A DNA stretch of 64,000 nt from Synanceia verrucosa. Taxonomy: Eukaryota; Chordata; Actinopteri; Perciformes; Synanceiidae. Each line of letters opens with the position of its first letter. Position 1 is the stretch's first letter. This document shows positions 23,225 through 33,299 of this stretch, in pieces. The notes beneath the pieces were generated by a model, which was not told where the DNA came from, ran no database searches, and was given only the letters and a program-made list of their open reading frames with translations. The position numbers and the translations under genes are program-made. The stretch is from the NCBI GenBank assembly GCA_029721515.1, contig CM056567.1:23470731-23534730 (forward strand), read 5' to 3'.

Positions 23225-23281
23225 CTTGTAAATGAATGGCCGCTCTTACGTTTGAGATTTGCCTCAGTGTGTGGCGAAGAT
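23225..23281 (-). CDS. tnf: tnf exon 3
   Basis: Acceptor CTTTACAG, donor CAAG|GTAAAA, 57 nt. It reads DLRHTLRQISNVRAAIHLQG across the junctions, a block typical of fish TNF between stalk and TNF domain. An earlier in-frame GTAAGA inside the exon (after ISN) looks like a better donor but would break the frame into exon 4, so the later donor was chosen. Confidence 0.9.
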
Positions 23282-23386
23282 CTGTAAAGAAGAGAACAGA
23301 GGTTTATAAAAGTGACATTTTTTTCACTTTGTAAGTCAAACTGACAGCAGCTAAAATTGCTAAAACTGTAAAGGGAGTGTCCTCAC

Positions 23387-23414
23387 CAAACTTCTCTTGG
23401 TCTTGTCCTGGGTT
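23387..23414 (-). CDS. tnf: tnf exon 2 (28-nt micro-exon)
   Basis: Acceptor TTCTTGAAACAG and donor TTTG|GTGAGG. It encodes NPGQDQEKF plus one base. The extracellular stalk around the presumed TACE-processed region spans exons 1-3. Phase agrees on both sides. Confidence 0.88.
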
Positions 23415-23513
23415 CTGTTTCAAGAAAAGAGGGACGATTATTATAGCACGACTGGTTCAGGTGAGTCGGGCCACTCACTGAGAGACATGTGGCTAATCTG
23501 ACACTGTTCCCAC

Positions 23514-23678
23514 CTTGTCACGCCAGTTGAAGAGGTGCACGGCAGCAGCAGCACTAGCGAGGCACAGTGTGAGCACCAGCAGGGCCATGGTTTGCTTCGA
23601 GCTGGATTTCACTTGTCTTTGTTTCCTGGCTTTTGTGTCGACGGTGGCATCCAGCAATACTTTGCATTCGCCTTCCAT
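23514..23678 (-). CDS. tnf: tnf exon 1: cytoplasmic tail and transmembrane anchor
   Basis: The ATG starts MEGECKVLLDAT, a start shared by fish TNFs. A basic cytoplasmic part (KARKQRQVKSSSKQ) and one hydrophobic segment (ALLVLTLCLASAAAAVHLF, about residues 32-50) follow, as expected for a type II membrane protein. The exon ends RDK before GTGGGA. No in-frame alternative start is closer to the promoter. Confidence 0.93.
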
Positions 23679-23794
23679 TGTTTTGAATGAGTTCCTTCTG
23701 TCACTTCAAGTCAAGCTGAGCTCTTAGACACCTTATTCAGAGCTTCTTCGTCTACTGTTGCTTTGGTTTGTTGACTGACTCTCGGCTACCGGCT

Positions 23795-23836
23795 CTTTTA
23801 AAAAACAGCAGCTCCTGGGAAAGTCCAGTGATGTCA
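23795..23836 (-). promoter_or_regulatory. tnf: tnf core promoter: TATA-like box, kappa-B-like and CRE/AP-1-like sites
   Basis: Read on the tnf strand, TGACATCA (23836-23829) is followed two bases later by GGACTTTCCC (23826-23817), then TTTAAAAG (23802-23795), about 117 nt before the ATG. GGACTTTCC fits nine of ten positions of the NF-kB GGGRNTTTCC core, and TGACATCA is a CRE/AP-1 variant. Paired CRE and kappa-B sites are known in mammalian TNF promoters. Binding here is inferred from the words and spacing. Confidence 0.55.
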
Positions 23837-23946
23837 CTCATTGTGAGTGAGTGGAGATTTGATGAGGAAGAGAGACCCAGAGCTGGAGGATCTTACACAC
23901 CACACACTCCTACACACAGCAGCTATATGACTGTGTTATCCCATTA

Positions 23947-23947
<1 letters not shown>

Positions 23948-23981
<34 letters not shown>
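23948..23981. repeat. (CA)n microsatellite upstream of tnf
   Basis: An uninterrupted CA run of about 17 units, ~270 bp upstream of the tnf start codon (TG on the tnf strand). Length polymorphism is likely. Confidence 0.95.
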
Positions 23982-23982
<1 letters not shown>

Positions 23983-24033
23983 CTACAGATACTCACACCA
24001 AACTTCTTAACATGATCAATGAAAACTCTACAT

Positions 24034-24330
24034 TGTAGAATAGAATTTTATTGTCATTGCTGTCAAACAATGAAAGGCAGTTAGTAGTAGCTCTCTTTCA
24101 ATTTAGCAGCAAACATGAAATAAACAGTATGTAAGGCATGTGAAAATAGAATACATAAAATAAAAATAGTTGTTAAAAATAGTAAATAAGTAAGTTAAGT
24201 AAGTTTTAAGTTTTGGGATAAGTAAGTTTTGGGATGAATATGTGTTTACGTATGTTGTGTTATGGTCGTCTTTATGTGGGTCAAATATATGAAAACTGTG
24301 TTCAAGTTTAGATGGCAAGACACATCATTC
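24034..24330 (-). repeat. LINE 3'-end fragment, reverse orientation
   Basis: TAGAATAGAATTTTATTGTC and TAGCAGCAAACATGAAATAA, read in reverse, form a (TTCTA)n-tailed LINE 3' end like that at 26784-27055 and at the end of the LINE at 49535-49860. 5'-truncated. Confidence 0.6.
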
Positions 24331-25735
24331 AGTTAGTCATCTTCCATGATTGCCAACATTATCAAAAATGAGTCAGTCAATCAGTACAAGTGTATCAGTG
24401 AACTACAACTTAGGGGTCATTACTAATATCTACATTATATTGTATCACTTCCCTTTTGTTTAAAATTAGACAGGTGGTAAAGCAGGGCCTCACACTGCCG
24501 CTGTACAAGTGTTGTTCCTGCGCAAAAAACTTAGCTCAGGCACTAACAGCATTTCTACAGGTGGAAAGGAGCACAGTGAAACAAAAAGATTTGATTGGCA
24601 GACTCGTCACCACGTCATTAAAGCACTGAAAATAGTTCACATCTGCTCAGCTTTTCAAGACTTACACTGTCACTTTATAGCTTTATGTCCCCAGCTTCCT
24701 TTGAAAATTACTTTTTGTCTGTTTCTACTTTTCTTGAAGCCACAGTTCACGTGTATGTGTCAAAACAGAAATCCAGAAACATAAGAAGAAAAAAATGGAA
24801 AACAGAGATACAGCACAGCGTAAAAAGTTAAACTAAAATGTATGTTCATGATAAATATATATATCAAGAATGCCTATGTATACATTCTTGTAGTCATGCT
24901 AAATAGGAATTTAAGTTTTAAATGAAATATAAAGTAGTAATAATAATAATAATAATAATAATATATGGCATTTATATGGAGGTTTTAAAATTGCAGACAC
25001 TTTATTAATAAATAAAAAGCAATAAAAAAGCTGCTTATTGCTTTTTGAAGATGGTGAGTAATATTTGACTAAAACTGTCTGGCGACTTGAAACCAAAAAC
25101 AGAACTATGAGTAAGTACACAGGTGAGTAAGAGTGCGTATGGATGGTATTGCCCTTGACATGACAGGTTTAGGTAAATTCAGTGTGTTGTATAAAATATC
25201 TGGGTGTTCACTGTCACATTCAGGTAACCACAGCCTGGAAAGGGGAACTTCCTCCTACGCTTGCTCTGACAACAGTACACTTGTATAGCGCCTTTATAGC
25301 CAGCTGACCACTTAACGCAAAACACCCCAAACAAACCCTCTTGATAGAGATAATGTAGAAGGAAAGGAAATGATATAATCAGATACATATTATAGTTCTA
25401 ATCTATTTTTCAGATGGTACAATGTGTGAAGTCAGTGTGGTTGCACAAACTAACAGCAGTTGTCAAAGTAAGGCGGCCTTGTCACAGATCTCATATCAGC
25501 TCTCTGAGTATAGTATGTGATCACTGAGAATTACACTTTAACAGGAACTACAAACTTTTCACAGCCACATTCAATGAAAATGAATAATTCATGGTCTAAA
25601 TACTGTACCTTCAGATACTAGATTAAATACAGTACTAGATAAAATGAGCATATAATTTTCACAGTATGTTAGATAATATCCATCTCTGTCTTTGTTTAAG
25701 CAAGCTCATTGAGACTATTCATTCAATCATGCTGA
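24331..25735. other. Intergenic DNA, nothing recognised apart from an (AAT)n tract
   Basis: An (AAT)n microsatellite lies at about 24937-24963. A 91-codon frame at 24509-24784 and a 69-codon frame on - at 25179-25388 resemble nothing I know and lack gene context. Confidence 0.45.
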
Positions 25736-25739
25736 TATA

Positions 25740-26030
25740 AAGTGTCTCAGTGACAGAGCAGGTCAGCCACCAATCAGAAGGTCAGTGGTTTGATTCCTGC
25801 CACTAACATTCCATGTGTCATGGTGTCCTGGTAAGATCTCTAATCCCAAATTGATCTCATTGATGTGTATTGCTGTATGAATGTGAGTGAATGTGTACTT
25901 TTGTCTGATGGTTAGCTTCAGTCATCAGTGTATGAATGCGTGTGTGACTGTGTGAATGTGATTTGTAGTGTGAAGCGCTTTGAGTGGTCTGATGACAAGA
26001 GAGGTGCTATACAAGTACAGTCCATTTACT
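25740..26030 (+). repeat. tRNA-derived SINE
   Basis: A pol III-like head has a TGACAGAGCAGGTCAGCC A-box region and a B-box GGTTTGATTCC. It is followed by a tail body (GTGTATGAATGCGTGTGTGA; GTGAAGCGCTTTGAGTGG) ending GGTGCTATACAAGTACAGTC and CATTTACTG. This architecture is a common fish SINE. The diverged sequence suggests an old insertion. Confidence 0.7.
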
Positions 26031-26783
26031 GCCTGGCCAAGGACAAGTTGAACTGGCCCTAATTAAAAATAACATAAGGCAACCACACTGTAAATAAAAA
26101 ACAATGTGAGTTAACCAGAGCAACTGTGAAAAAAGACTAATTGGATTTTGGACTCAACAGAGAGCCCTGTATAGGCTACTGCCAGCCAATAGTTTCTGCT
26201 AAAATATGTGACTTAAATAGAAATCTGTGAAGTGAATTAAGGGGAAATCATAGCTTTGACCACAAACACATATATACTGTGAAGTGTCAGTTGACTTCTC
26301 ATTAAGTGACAATGACCAAACTTGTTTTTTCAATGAGGGTAGAGAGTACTGTGTGCCTGACTACACCTAGACAGGAAGGATGTCTCTCCCACTTTATGAT
26401 GTGGTCTACTGCCCACTTTCACCTACATTTACTTAAGTTTTTGCATCATTCATTTAAGTTTTTGCATCTCATTTCACATTAGGATTTGAAAAGATTTTAT
26501 GAGAGAAAAATTCCCTTTGTGCTGGTATATCAGCCTGCTCTTGACATCTTCTGCCTCTAAATCTGTCACAAGAAACAAATCCCTGTTGCCTAAAAATAAC
26601 TGGATATTGTCCCTTAAGCCACAGAAGAATGCAGTGTTTTTTTAGATTGGCCCACTGCTCAAAAAAGCTTCCTCTTTGCAAGATAAGAACATTATAAACA
26701 GTGGATGTCCACGTATTTCTTAAAGACCGTCAGCTCACCTAAAATATTTGGTGCAAAAACTCTAACAATGAACAATGACGTGA
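26031..26783. other. Intergenic DNA, nothing recognised
   Basis: No exon or element end recognised. Confidence 0.4.
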
Positions 26784-27055
26784 CTAGAATAGAATAGAAT
26801 AGAACAGCTCTTTATTGTCATTGTTGTTTAGCAGCTCTTCGCTCTAGCAGCAATGGAACACATTAAATAGCATATAAACATGGAATAAAAAACAATATAC
26901 TACGATGGATAAGAAATATCCAATGGTAATGTGGTTTTGGGTTGAGTATGTGCACGTCAAAATCTATATTTAGAGCAAAACTGACCATGGCATTGTTCAT
27001 TTAGATTTACATGAATTACAACTTGACTGATCACTTAAATTGTTAAGTCACATCA
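26784..27055 (-). repeat. LINE 3'-end fragment, reverse orientation
   Basis: (TAGAA)n, then CAGCTCTTTATTGTCATTGT and TAGCAGCAATGGAACA match the fragment at 24034 in layout. Truncated. Confidence 0.6.
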
Positions 27056-27065
27056 TCAGGGTAAT

Positions 27066-27324
27066 TTGGGCCATTTCTTCTGGTTGGTGTGGTGGAGAGA
27101 GGAAGACGTGCTGCACAGGCTTCTTCTGGTTGGTGTGGTGGAGAGGAGGACGTGCTCTTCATCCCCTTGGACACTCTCATACAATTCTATATATACACAC
27201 TGTATATTAGCTGTTGTTATATTGAGTTGGACATTTCCATACAATTTTATATGTAGTGTTAATGTGTTTTCATTGTTGTTACTTTGTACACATGGCATCT
27301 ATTGCACGTCTGTCCATCCTGAGT
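27066..27324 (+). mobile_element. L2-like LINE 3' UTR, left arm of a palindrome
   Basis: It contains TTCTTCTGGTTGGTGTGGTG repeats, CTCTTCATCCCCTTGGACAC and GCATCTATTGCACGTCTGTC. From about 27076 to 27321 it is a nearly perfect inverted copy of 27531-27777 on the other side of a ~210-bp L2 3' terminus. The element is in + orientation and lacks its own 3' terminus. Confidence 0.85.
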
Positions 27325-28863
27325 CAAGTCAAGTTTATTTGTATAGCCCAATATCACAAATTATGAATTTGCCCCATTGGGCTTTACAACCTGTACAGGA
27401 TATGACACCCTCTATCCTTTACAAATGACCCTCGCATCGACTAAGGAAAAATTCCCCCAAAAAAACCTTTTAACAGGGAAAAAGAAAGAGAAGAAACCTC
27501 AGGAAGAGCAACAGAGGAGGGATCCCTCTTCAGGATGGACAGACGTGCAATAGATGCCATGTGTACAAAGTAACAACAATGAAAACACATTAACACTACA
27601 TATAAAATTGTATGGAAATGTCCAACTCAATATAACAACAGCTAATATACAGTGTGTATATATAGAATTGTATGAGAGTGTCCAAGGGGATGAAGAGCAC
27701 GTCCTCCTCTCCACCACACCAACCAGAAGAAGCCTGTGCAGCACGTCTTCCTCTCTCCACCACACCAACCAGAAGAAGCCTGGGCAGCACGTCTTCCTTT
27801 CTCCACCACACCAACCAGAAGAAGCCTGTGCAGCACGTCTTCCTCTCCACCACGCCAACCAGAAGAAGCCTCCGCAAGATGACCTCCCCACCACCACGTG
27901 CATGGATTCATTTTTCTGCATCATTTTTTAGAAAGAATATGCCTGATTTTTGCAATGTAATGGTGGTAATTCCTTACAGTGATGCTAGAGACTGGGGCAA
28001 TGCCATCTAGAGTAAATAATTCATTAGATCATTTGTTTCTGAGATTATCTGGGCCAATTAGAAAAACCTCAGTTTTGTCTGAATTTAACATCACAGAATT
28101 GTCTGTCACCCAGGTTTTTATCTTTTTAAAGCATGCTTGGAGTTTAGCTAACTGGTTGGTTTCATCTGGATTGAATGATAAATATAGCTGAGTAACAGTG
28201 AAAATTTATGGAGTGTTTTCTGATAACGTTGCCAAGAGGAAGCATAATAAAGTGAATAGAATTGGCCCAAGTACAGAACCTTGAGGAACTCCATAACTGA
28301 CTTTGGAGTGCATGGAGGACTTATCACTGACATGTACAAACTGGGATTGGTCTGATTAATAGGACTTGAACCAGTTTAATGCACTACCTCTGATGTCAAT
28401 TAAATGTTCTAATCTCTGCAACAGGATATGGTGGTCAATAGTGTCGAAGGCAGCACTAAGATCTAACAAGACAAGAACAGAGACAAGTTCATTGTCTGAT
28501 GCAATTAGCAGGTCATTAGTAATTTTCACCAGAGCGGTCTCGGTGCTATGATATTTTCTAAATCCTGACTGAAAGTCCTCAAATATATTATTGTTCTGGA
28601 GGAAGTCACACAGCTGACTGCACACTGCTTTCTCAAGGATCTTAGAGAGAAGAGGAAGGTTGGATATTGGTCTATAGTTAGCTAAAACCTCTGGTGCTTA
28701 TGTGTGATAAGAGGTGCAGTGAAGTTGGGATGGGGTTTAAGAGACAGGTAGACGGCTTAGATGAGGAAATCACTGCAGTCAGTTTGAGTAGGTCTATGGG
28801 AGAAAAGCAGTCTAAATATACATCAGGTTCTGCAATGGGTTCCTGTGTTTGAGGACAAACCAT
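27325..28863 (-). mobile_element. L2-like LINE, 5'-truncated with an internal deletion
   Basis: Read on -, RT blocks come first: SSSKPSTCLLNPIPT near 28770; SGFRKYHSTETALVKITNDL near 28565; and VLLDLSAAFDTIDHHILL near 28455. A GVPQGSVLGP-like region follows near 28295, and QKLSLIYLSFNPDETNQL-like sequence near 28190. The frame then jumps near 27910-27940 directly into the 3' UTR, losing the RT C-terminus. The element ends with TATTGGGCTATACAAATAAA and (CTTGA)n at 27325-27355. The A of the FDT box is present, but several stops are too, so it is inactive. Confidence 0.85.
27700..27880. repeat. 46-bp minisatellite inside the L2 3' UTR
   Basis: AACCAGAAGAAGCCTGTGCA starts units at 27721, 27767, 27813 and 27857 (periods 46, 46 and 44). 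The array lies in L2 3' UTR sequence, and the left palindrome arm holds two of these units. It is open in several frames by accident of composition. Confidence 0.85.
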
Positions 28864-29190
28864 TTAAAGGCAGAGTGTGACTAAGGCTACGTTTAAACAT
28901 AGCAGGGTATTTTGATAAATGAATATTTCCTTCCATCCGTTTTCCAAAATAACATTGTGCACACATCATAGTTTTCAAAAAAGTTTCCGTTTACATTAAC
29001 TCGCATAAGTACGCTATAGAGAGCCATCATAACTACAGCAAGGCAATGAGCGACAGCGTTGGAAGAAGGAGAAAGCCATGCGAGCCAGTCAGAAGACTCA
29101 TCAACACCAACAACTAACACGAGCGACTTCCTGTATTATGGAGTTTTTTTAAATTTAGGAGTTCCTACGGTTGGCTAGTGTCCTTTTTTA
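28864..29190. repeat. Probable MITE end, unassigned
   Basis: TAAGGCTACGTTTAAACATA and GCAGGGTATTTTGATAAATG resemble the terminus of a common fish MITE family. No matching opposite end or TSD was found. Confidence 0.3.
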
Positions 29191-29655
29191 CAGCAGTAAA
29201 TCCTTAAACTGTCTCTCCAGAATGTAGGGTTGAAGCACAGTGTCTCAAGGAAAACAGATGGCTAGTTATCTCTGAGCTGACTAGGTAACCAAGGTCACAG
29301 GAGTCTGCCAGCGTTGGCCCTTTGATAAGGCCAATGGCTGAGCGTCAGCAAGACAACAGGTGCCACTGTTAGTTCAGAGCTTAGAATGAGCATGTCCTGA
29401 CTGTAACGCTACTCAAGAGTAATGTAAGGTAATATACTTGTACTTAACTGGGTGTTAGTTTATAAGGCTGAGCACCATAGGGGAAGGTAGGAATATCAGC
29501 GCACTCTGGCAGCTGTACGGTTGTCCACGACAAAGTTCATATTCCTCCTCATATATCAGAATCTTCAATAAATGTCACTTCTTTAATCAACCGCGGGAGG
29601 CTCCTGGGTACATCCATTCTCCCATCATTGACTGTTCAATATTTTCCACGACATC
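29191..29655 (+). repeat. Candidate solo LTR
   Basis: This stretch has a TATA-like TTTATAAGGCTGAGC near 29459, then an AATAAA near 29567, and ends TTTTCCACGACA near 29655. It starts near a TGTCTCTCC. The order of promoter, polyA signal and a CA end suits an LTR, but there are no internal genes and no clear TSD. Confidence 0.3.
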
Positions 29656-29689
29656 CTGTTCCTCCAAGCCCTAATACGTCTCTGCTCCT

Positions 29690-30475
29690 GTACATACAGT
29701 AATAGAGGAAGATAGAAGTATCATCACTTCAACCACTTGTCCGTCATTAAAGATGAAGGACAAATGGTTTATCCAATCACATGCAAACGAAGCAAGGTTG
29801 GTTGCATGAACAAACTCACTCTTCCCTGGTAGTAACATGTGATGCAACAGCGATTCGCTGTTAGCAAACACGTGACAGTTTCTGTTTGGTTGCACCAGCT
29901 CATCACCTCGTGTCTGGCTGAAAACAAATGCGCTGAAGGAAATGAGTGCAGCAGAGAGCGATGAAACTGTGGACAAAAAAAGGAAAGTTCAGCTCACCAA
30001 CCTGATTCACTGTGCTGTTCACACTACAAGTGTGTCTGACTGCCTCACTGCTGTCCAGTCAACCGCCTCTCGTTAATTCCTGGTTAATAAATGAGCCGTT
30101 CGTTGTTTCCTAGTGTTTACAGTGATCACTGAAACGGCTCTAAGGCTCTTAGGCAGACCACTGTAGTCTCACAGATGTTAAAACATTTATGCACCTTTTG
30201 TTAAGCATTTCTTTAATGTTTATTTTTGCACCTTAATGTGAAGACATAATTAAGTATCCATTGTAATTTAAATTTTCATTAAGATTTAAGTGTACATTTC
30301 AGTGTTTTTCATGTTTGTGATGACATTTCTTTTCCCTGTTTGTACAGATTGATACCTCAGGAAGGTTAAGTTTACAATAAAAGGGTTTAATGTAAGTTTT
30401 TTCAATAATTATCGATATCGACTGACATGAAACACTTATTTCGTGATACAGTTTTTAGCCATATCGCCCAGCCCT
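29690..30475 (-). mobile_element. hAT-like MITE copy, reverse orientation, one end lost
   Basis: The right edge reads TTAGCCATATCGCCCAGCCC, the inverse of the TAGGGCTGGGCGATATGGCT end at 59801. The interior (GAAACGGCTCTAAGGCTCTT; CATGTGATGCAACAGCGATT; GTGATGACATTTCTTTTCCC) matches 59801-60550 in reverse. The other terminus is replaced by unrelated sequence near 29690, possibly by the LTR-like insertion. Confidence 0.8.
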
Positions 30476-30476
30476 T

Positions 30477-32678
30477 GTGCAGATAGTCTACTTTCCACTT
30501 TCCAATCTACCTGTTCTGCCATTTTAGATTCTGTCACCCCTCTTCGGCAAAAAAGTACCAAAACCAAGTCAGATCCCTGGTTGAATGACCACACCCATCT
30601 GCTCAGACAACAGTGCAGACAAGCTGAACGACAGTGGAAAAAGGACGGGCTGCATGTATCCCTGGGCTGGTTAAAGCACAGATTGGCCGCTTATCAGAGA
30701 GCGCTGAAGGAGGCCAAGTCCAGATATCCGTCCTCCATTATAGCAAACAGCTCTCATCAACCAAGACTGTTATTTCATACTATTGACTCTGTCATTAACC
30801 CACGGCCCTTGGCCTGGTCTGTTGCAAACCCCGCCACCTCGTGGCATCTGTCAGACAGAACATCAGTAATATCGATAGGTGCCCAGACGATGTATGTGCT
30901 CCTCCTGCACTGTCTGTTGTTTCTGAGCGGTTTGACACTGTTTCCATGTCAACTTTCACTAAGGTGGTTAGTGACATGAAACCCACTAATTGTCCCCTGG
31001 ACTTCATTCCGGCCAAGTTTTTGATTCTGTTGGGTCAAGTCTGCTTGTTTTTATAAACTCCTGTCATATTTCTCGGTCTGTCCCAGCTGCCTTCAAACAT
31101 GCTATGGTTAGGCCCCTCATAAAAAAAACGCACCTTGACCCCTCCATGCTTGAAAGTTGTATAGATTCAATTACAGATATTTTTAGAGATGAACTCTGTT
31201 CTTGATAAATTCCAGTCTAGTTACAAATCCTGACATAGAACTGAGTCAGCACTGGTTAAGGTGAACAACGACATTGCTTTGTCTGTGGATGCTGGGAATC
31301 CCATTGCAGATGCTGCTGGACCTCGCAGCAGCCTTTGATACAGTCGACCATTCAGTCCTTGTATCTCGTCTTGAGCATGTTGGTATCTGAGGCACCGCTC
31401 TCCAACGGTTTAGGCCATACCTGACAAATAGGAGTTTTTTCTGTTATGATTGATGACCTCTGCTCCTCACATGCTTCCCTCCCTTGTGGGGTCCCACAGG
31501 GATTTATTCTTGGCCCTACTCTGTTTTTTTTTTTTTTTTGTATTTGCTGTCTCGGGGTTCAGTTATCAAAACACAACCTGTCTTTTCACTTTTACACTGA
31601 TGATCTGCAGATCTATCTCCTCATGAGTCCCAATGAAAACACTGCACTTAGTAAGTTGCTAGGTTGCATCACTGAGGTAAAGCAGTGGCTTGATCAAAAT
31701 TTCCTGCACTTCAATGACAGCAAAACTGAATGCATTTTGTTTGGCACATCACCTGCACTGAATGCTTCCACAGCTAACTCTGGCATTCTGGCTCCCTTTT
31801 TTAACCACATTTAAAAAATCTTGGAGCAACTTTTGACAGTGGGCTCAAATATGACAAACAGATTAGTGCTGTTGTTAGAAGCTTCTTTCAGCTCTGTCTC
31901 TTTGCCAAAGTGAAACCGTTTGTCATTTGTGGGGATCTTGGGAAGGCAATCCAAGCTTTTGTCAGTTCAAGACTCGATTACTGTAACGCCCTTTACGTTG
32001 GCCTCAGCCAGTCCTCAATTTCATGTCTTGTACAGAACGCTGAGGCCGATTTTTAACTAACACATCCAGACACAAACACACCACCCCTGTGCCGGCATCA
32101 CTCCATTGGCCTCCAGTTCATTTTAGAATTGACTTAAACTTTTGGTATTTGTTTTTAATGCCATTAATGGTCCGGCTCCTTCTTACCTGTCTGGCATTTT
32201 AACTGTCCATGACCATGGCAGGGCCCTGCGCTGCTCAGCGCAGCTTCTATTAGAAGCCCCAATGTCCAGAGATAAACAGTGGGGTAACCATTCCTTTGCT
32301 GTCGCTGCTCCCAGATTTTGGAATTGGAATTGCCCCCTGACATTCGCACCACAACTGATCTCTGTGGTTTTAAATTGAAGCTAAAGACTTAATTTTTTTA
32401 GACTGGCTTTGAACTCTGACCAGGGCAGTCTTGTTTTTAGGTTATCTTATTTTGTTTTTAGTTTTTTTTTACAACTGGAAGGCTTTTAACAACTTGCAGC
32501 ACTGTGGTACTTTGCCTTTCAATTTCTATGTATCAGATTTATGTATTTTTATGTTTTAATGTATATGTTTTCTGTATGTACTGTTTTTATGCACTGTTTT
32601 ATGGCTTTAATGTAAAGCACTTGGAGTACCTTTCTGTTATTGTAAAGGGCTATATAAATAAATTTGATTTGATTTGAG
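30477..32678 (+). mobile_element. L2-like LINE, 5'-truncated and broken
   Basis: The + strand reads through the linker (TKSDPWLNDHTHLLRQQCRQ near 30565) and RT blocks: CPLDFIPAKFL near 30990; HAMVRPLIKK near 31100; PCGVPQGFILGPTLF near 31480; and SFHFYTDDLQIYL near 31585. The catalytic box is YTDD. The C-terminal LLLEAPMSRDKQ and FAVAAPRFWNW near 32250-32320 follow. The element ends with GGGCTATATAAATAAATTTG and (TTGAT)n at 32650-32678, the typical L2 3' end. A T-run near 31510 and several stops break the ORF. Confidence 0.88.
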
Positions 32679-32689
32679 ATGGTAGGGTA

Positions 32690-33225
32690 AGAATTTGGAG
32701 TAAATAACTTGAAAGCATGGATTCATCCTGCCTTGTATCAATAGTTCAGGCTGCTGCTGGTGTAATGGTGGGGGAGATTTTCTTGGCTCACTTTAGGCCC
32801 CTTGGTACCAACTGAGCATGTTTTAAATGCTGCAGCCTACCTGAGTATTGTTGCTCACCATGTCCATCCCTTTTTGACCACAGTGGACCATCTTCTGATG
32901 GCTACTTCCTGCAGGATAATGCTCCATGTCACAAAGCTCAGATCATCTCAAACTGGTTTCTAGAACATGACAAAGAGTTCACTGGACTCCAATGGCCTCC
33001 ACAGTCATCAGATCTAAATCCAATAGAACCTTTGGGATGTGGTGGAACAGAGATTCTCATCATAGATGAGCAGCCAACAAATCTGCAGCAACTGAGTGAT
33101 GCTGTCATGTCAATATGGAGCAAAAAAAAGCTGTGAGGAATGTTTCCAACACCTTGTTGAAAGTTTGACATTAAGAATTATGGCAAAAAGGGGGTACAAC
33201 CTTTTACTGGCCAGTGAGTATATAT
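32690..33225 (+). pseudogene. Tc1-like transposase C-terminal relic (different family)
   Basis: In broken frames the + strand reads SSDGYFLQDNAPCHKAQIIS near 32893, with the second catalytic Asp. It continues NWFLEHDKEFTGLQWPPQSS near 32950, DLNPIEPLG near 33008 with the Glu, and ACHVNMEQK... near 33100. It ends with a TIR-like ACTGGCCAGTGAGTATATAT. The 5' part is missing. Confidence 0.7.
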
Positions 33226-33299
33226 CAAACACTTTTTACAGATTTTTCGATTGAGGATTTTTGATGACTTGGTTTATTGCCAGCTGATAAGCATACAAA

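Noticed and set aside
27499..28010. Several overlapping 90-140-codon frames on both strands
   Set aside because: They run across the L2 3' UTR minisatellite and palindrome; composition artefacts.
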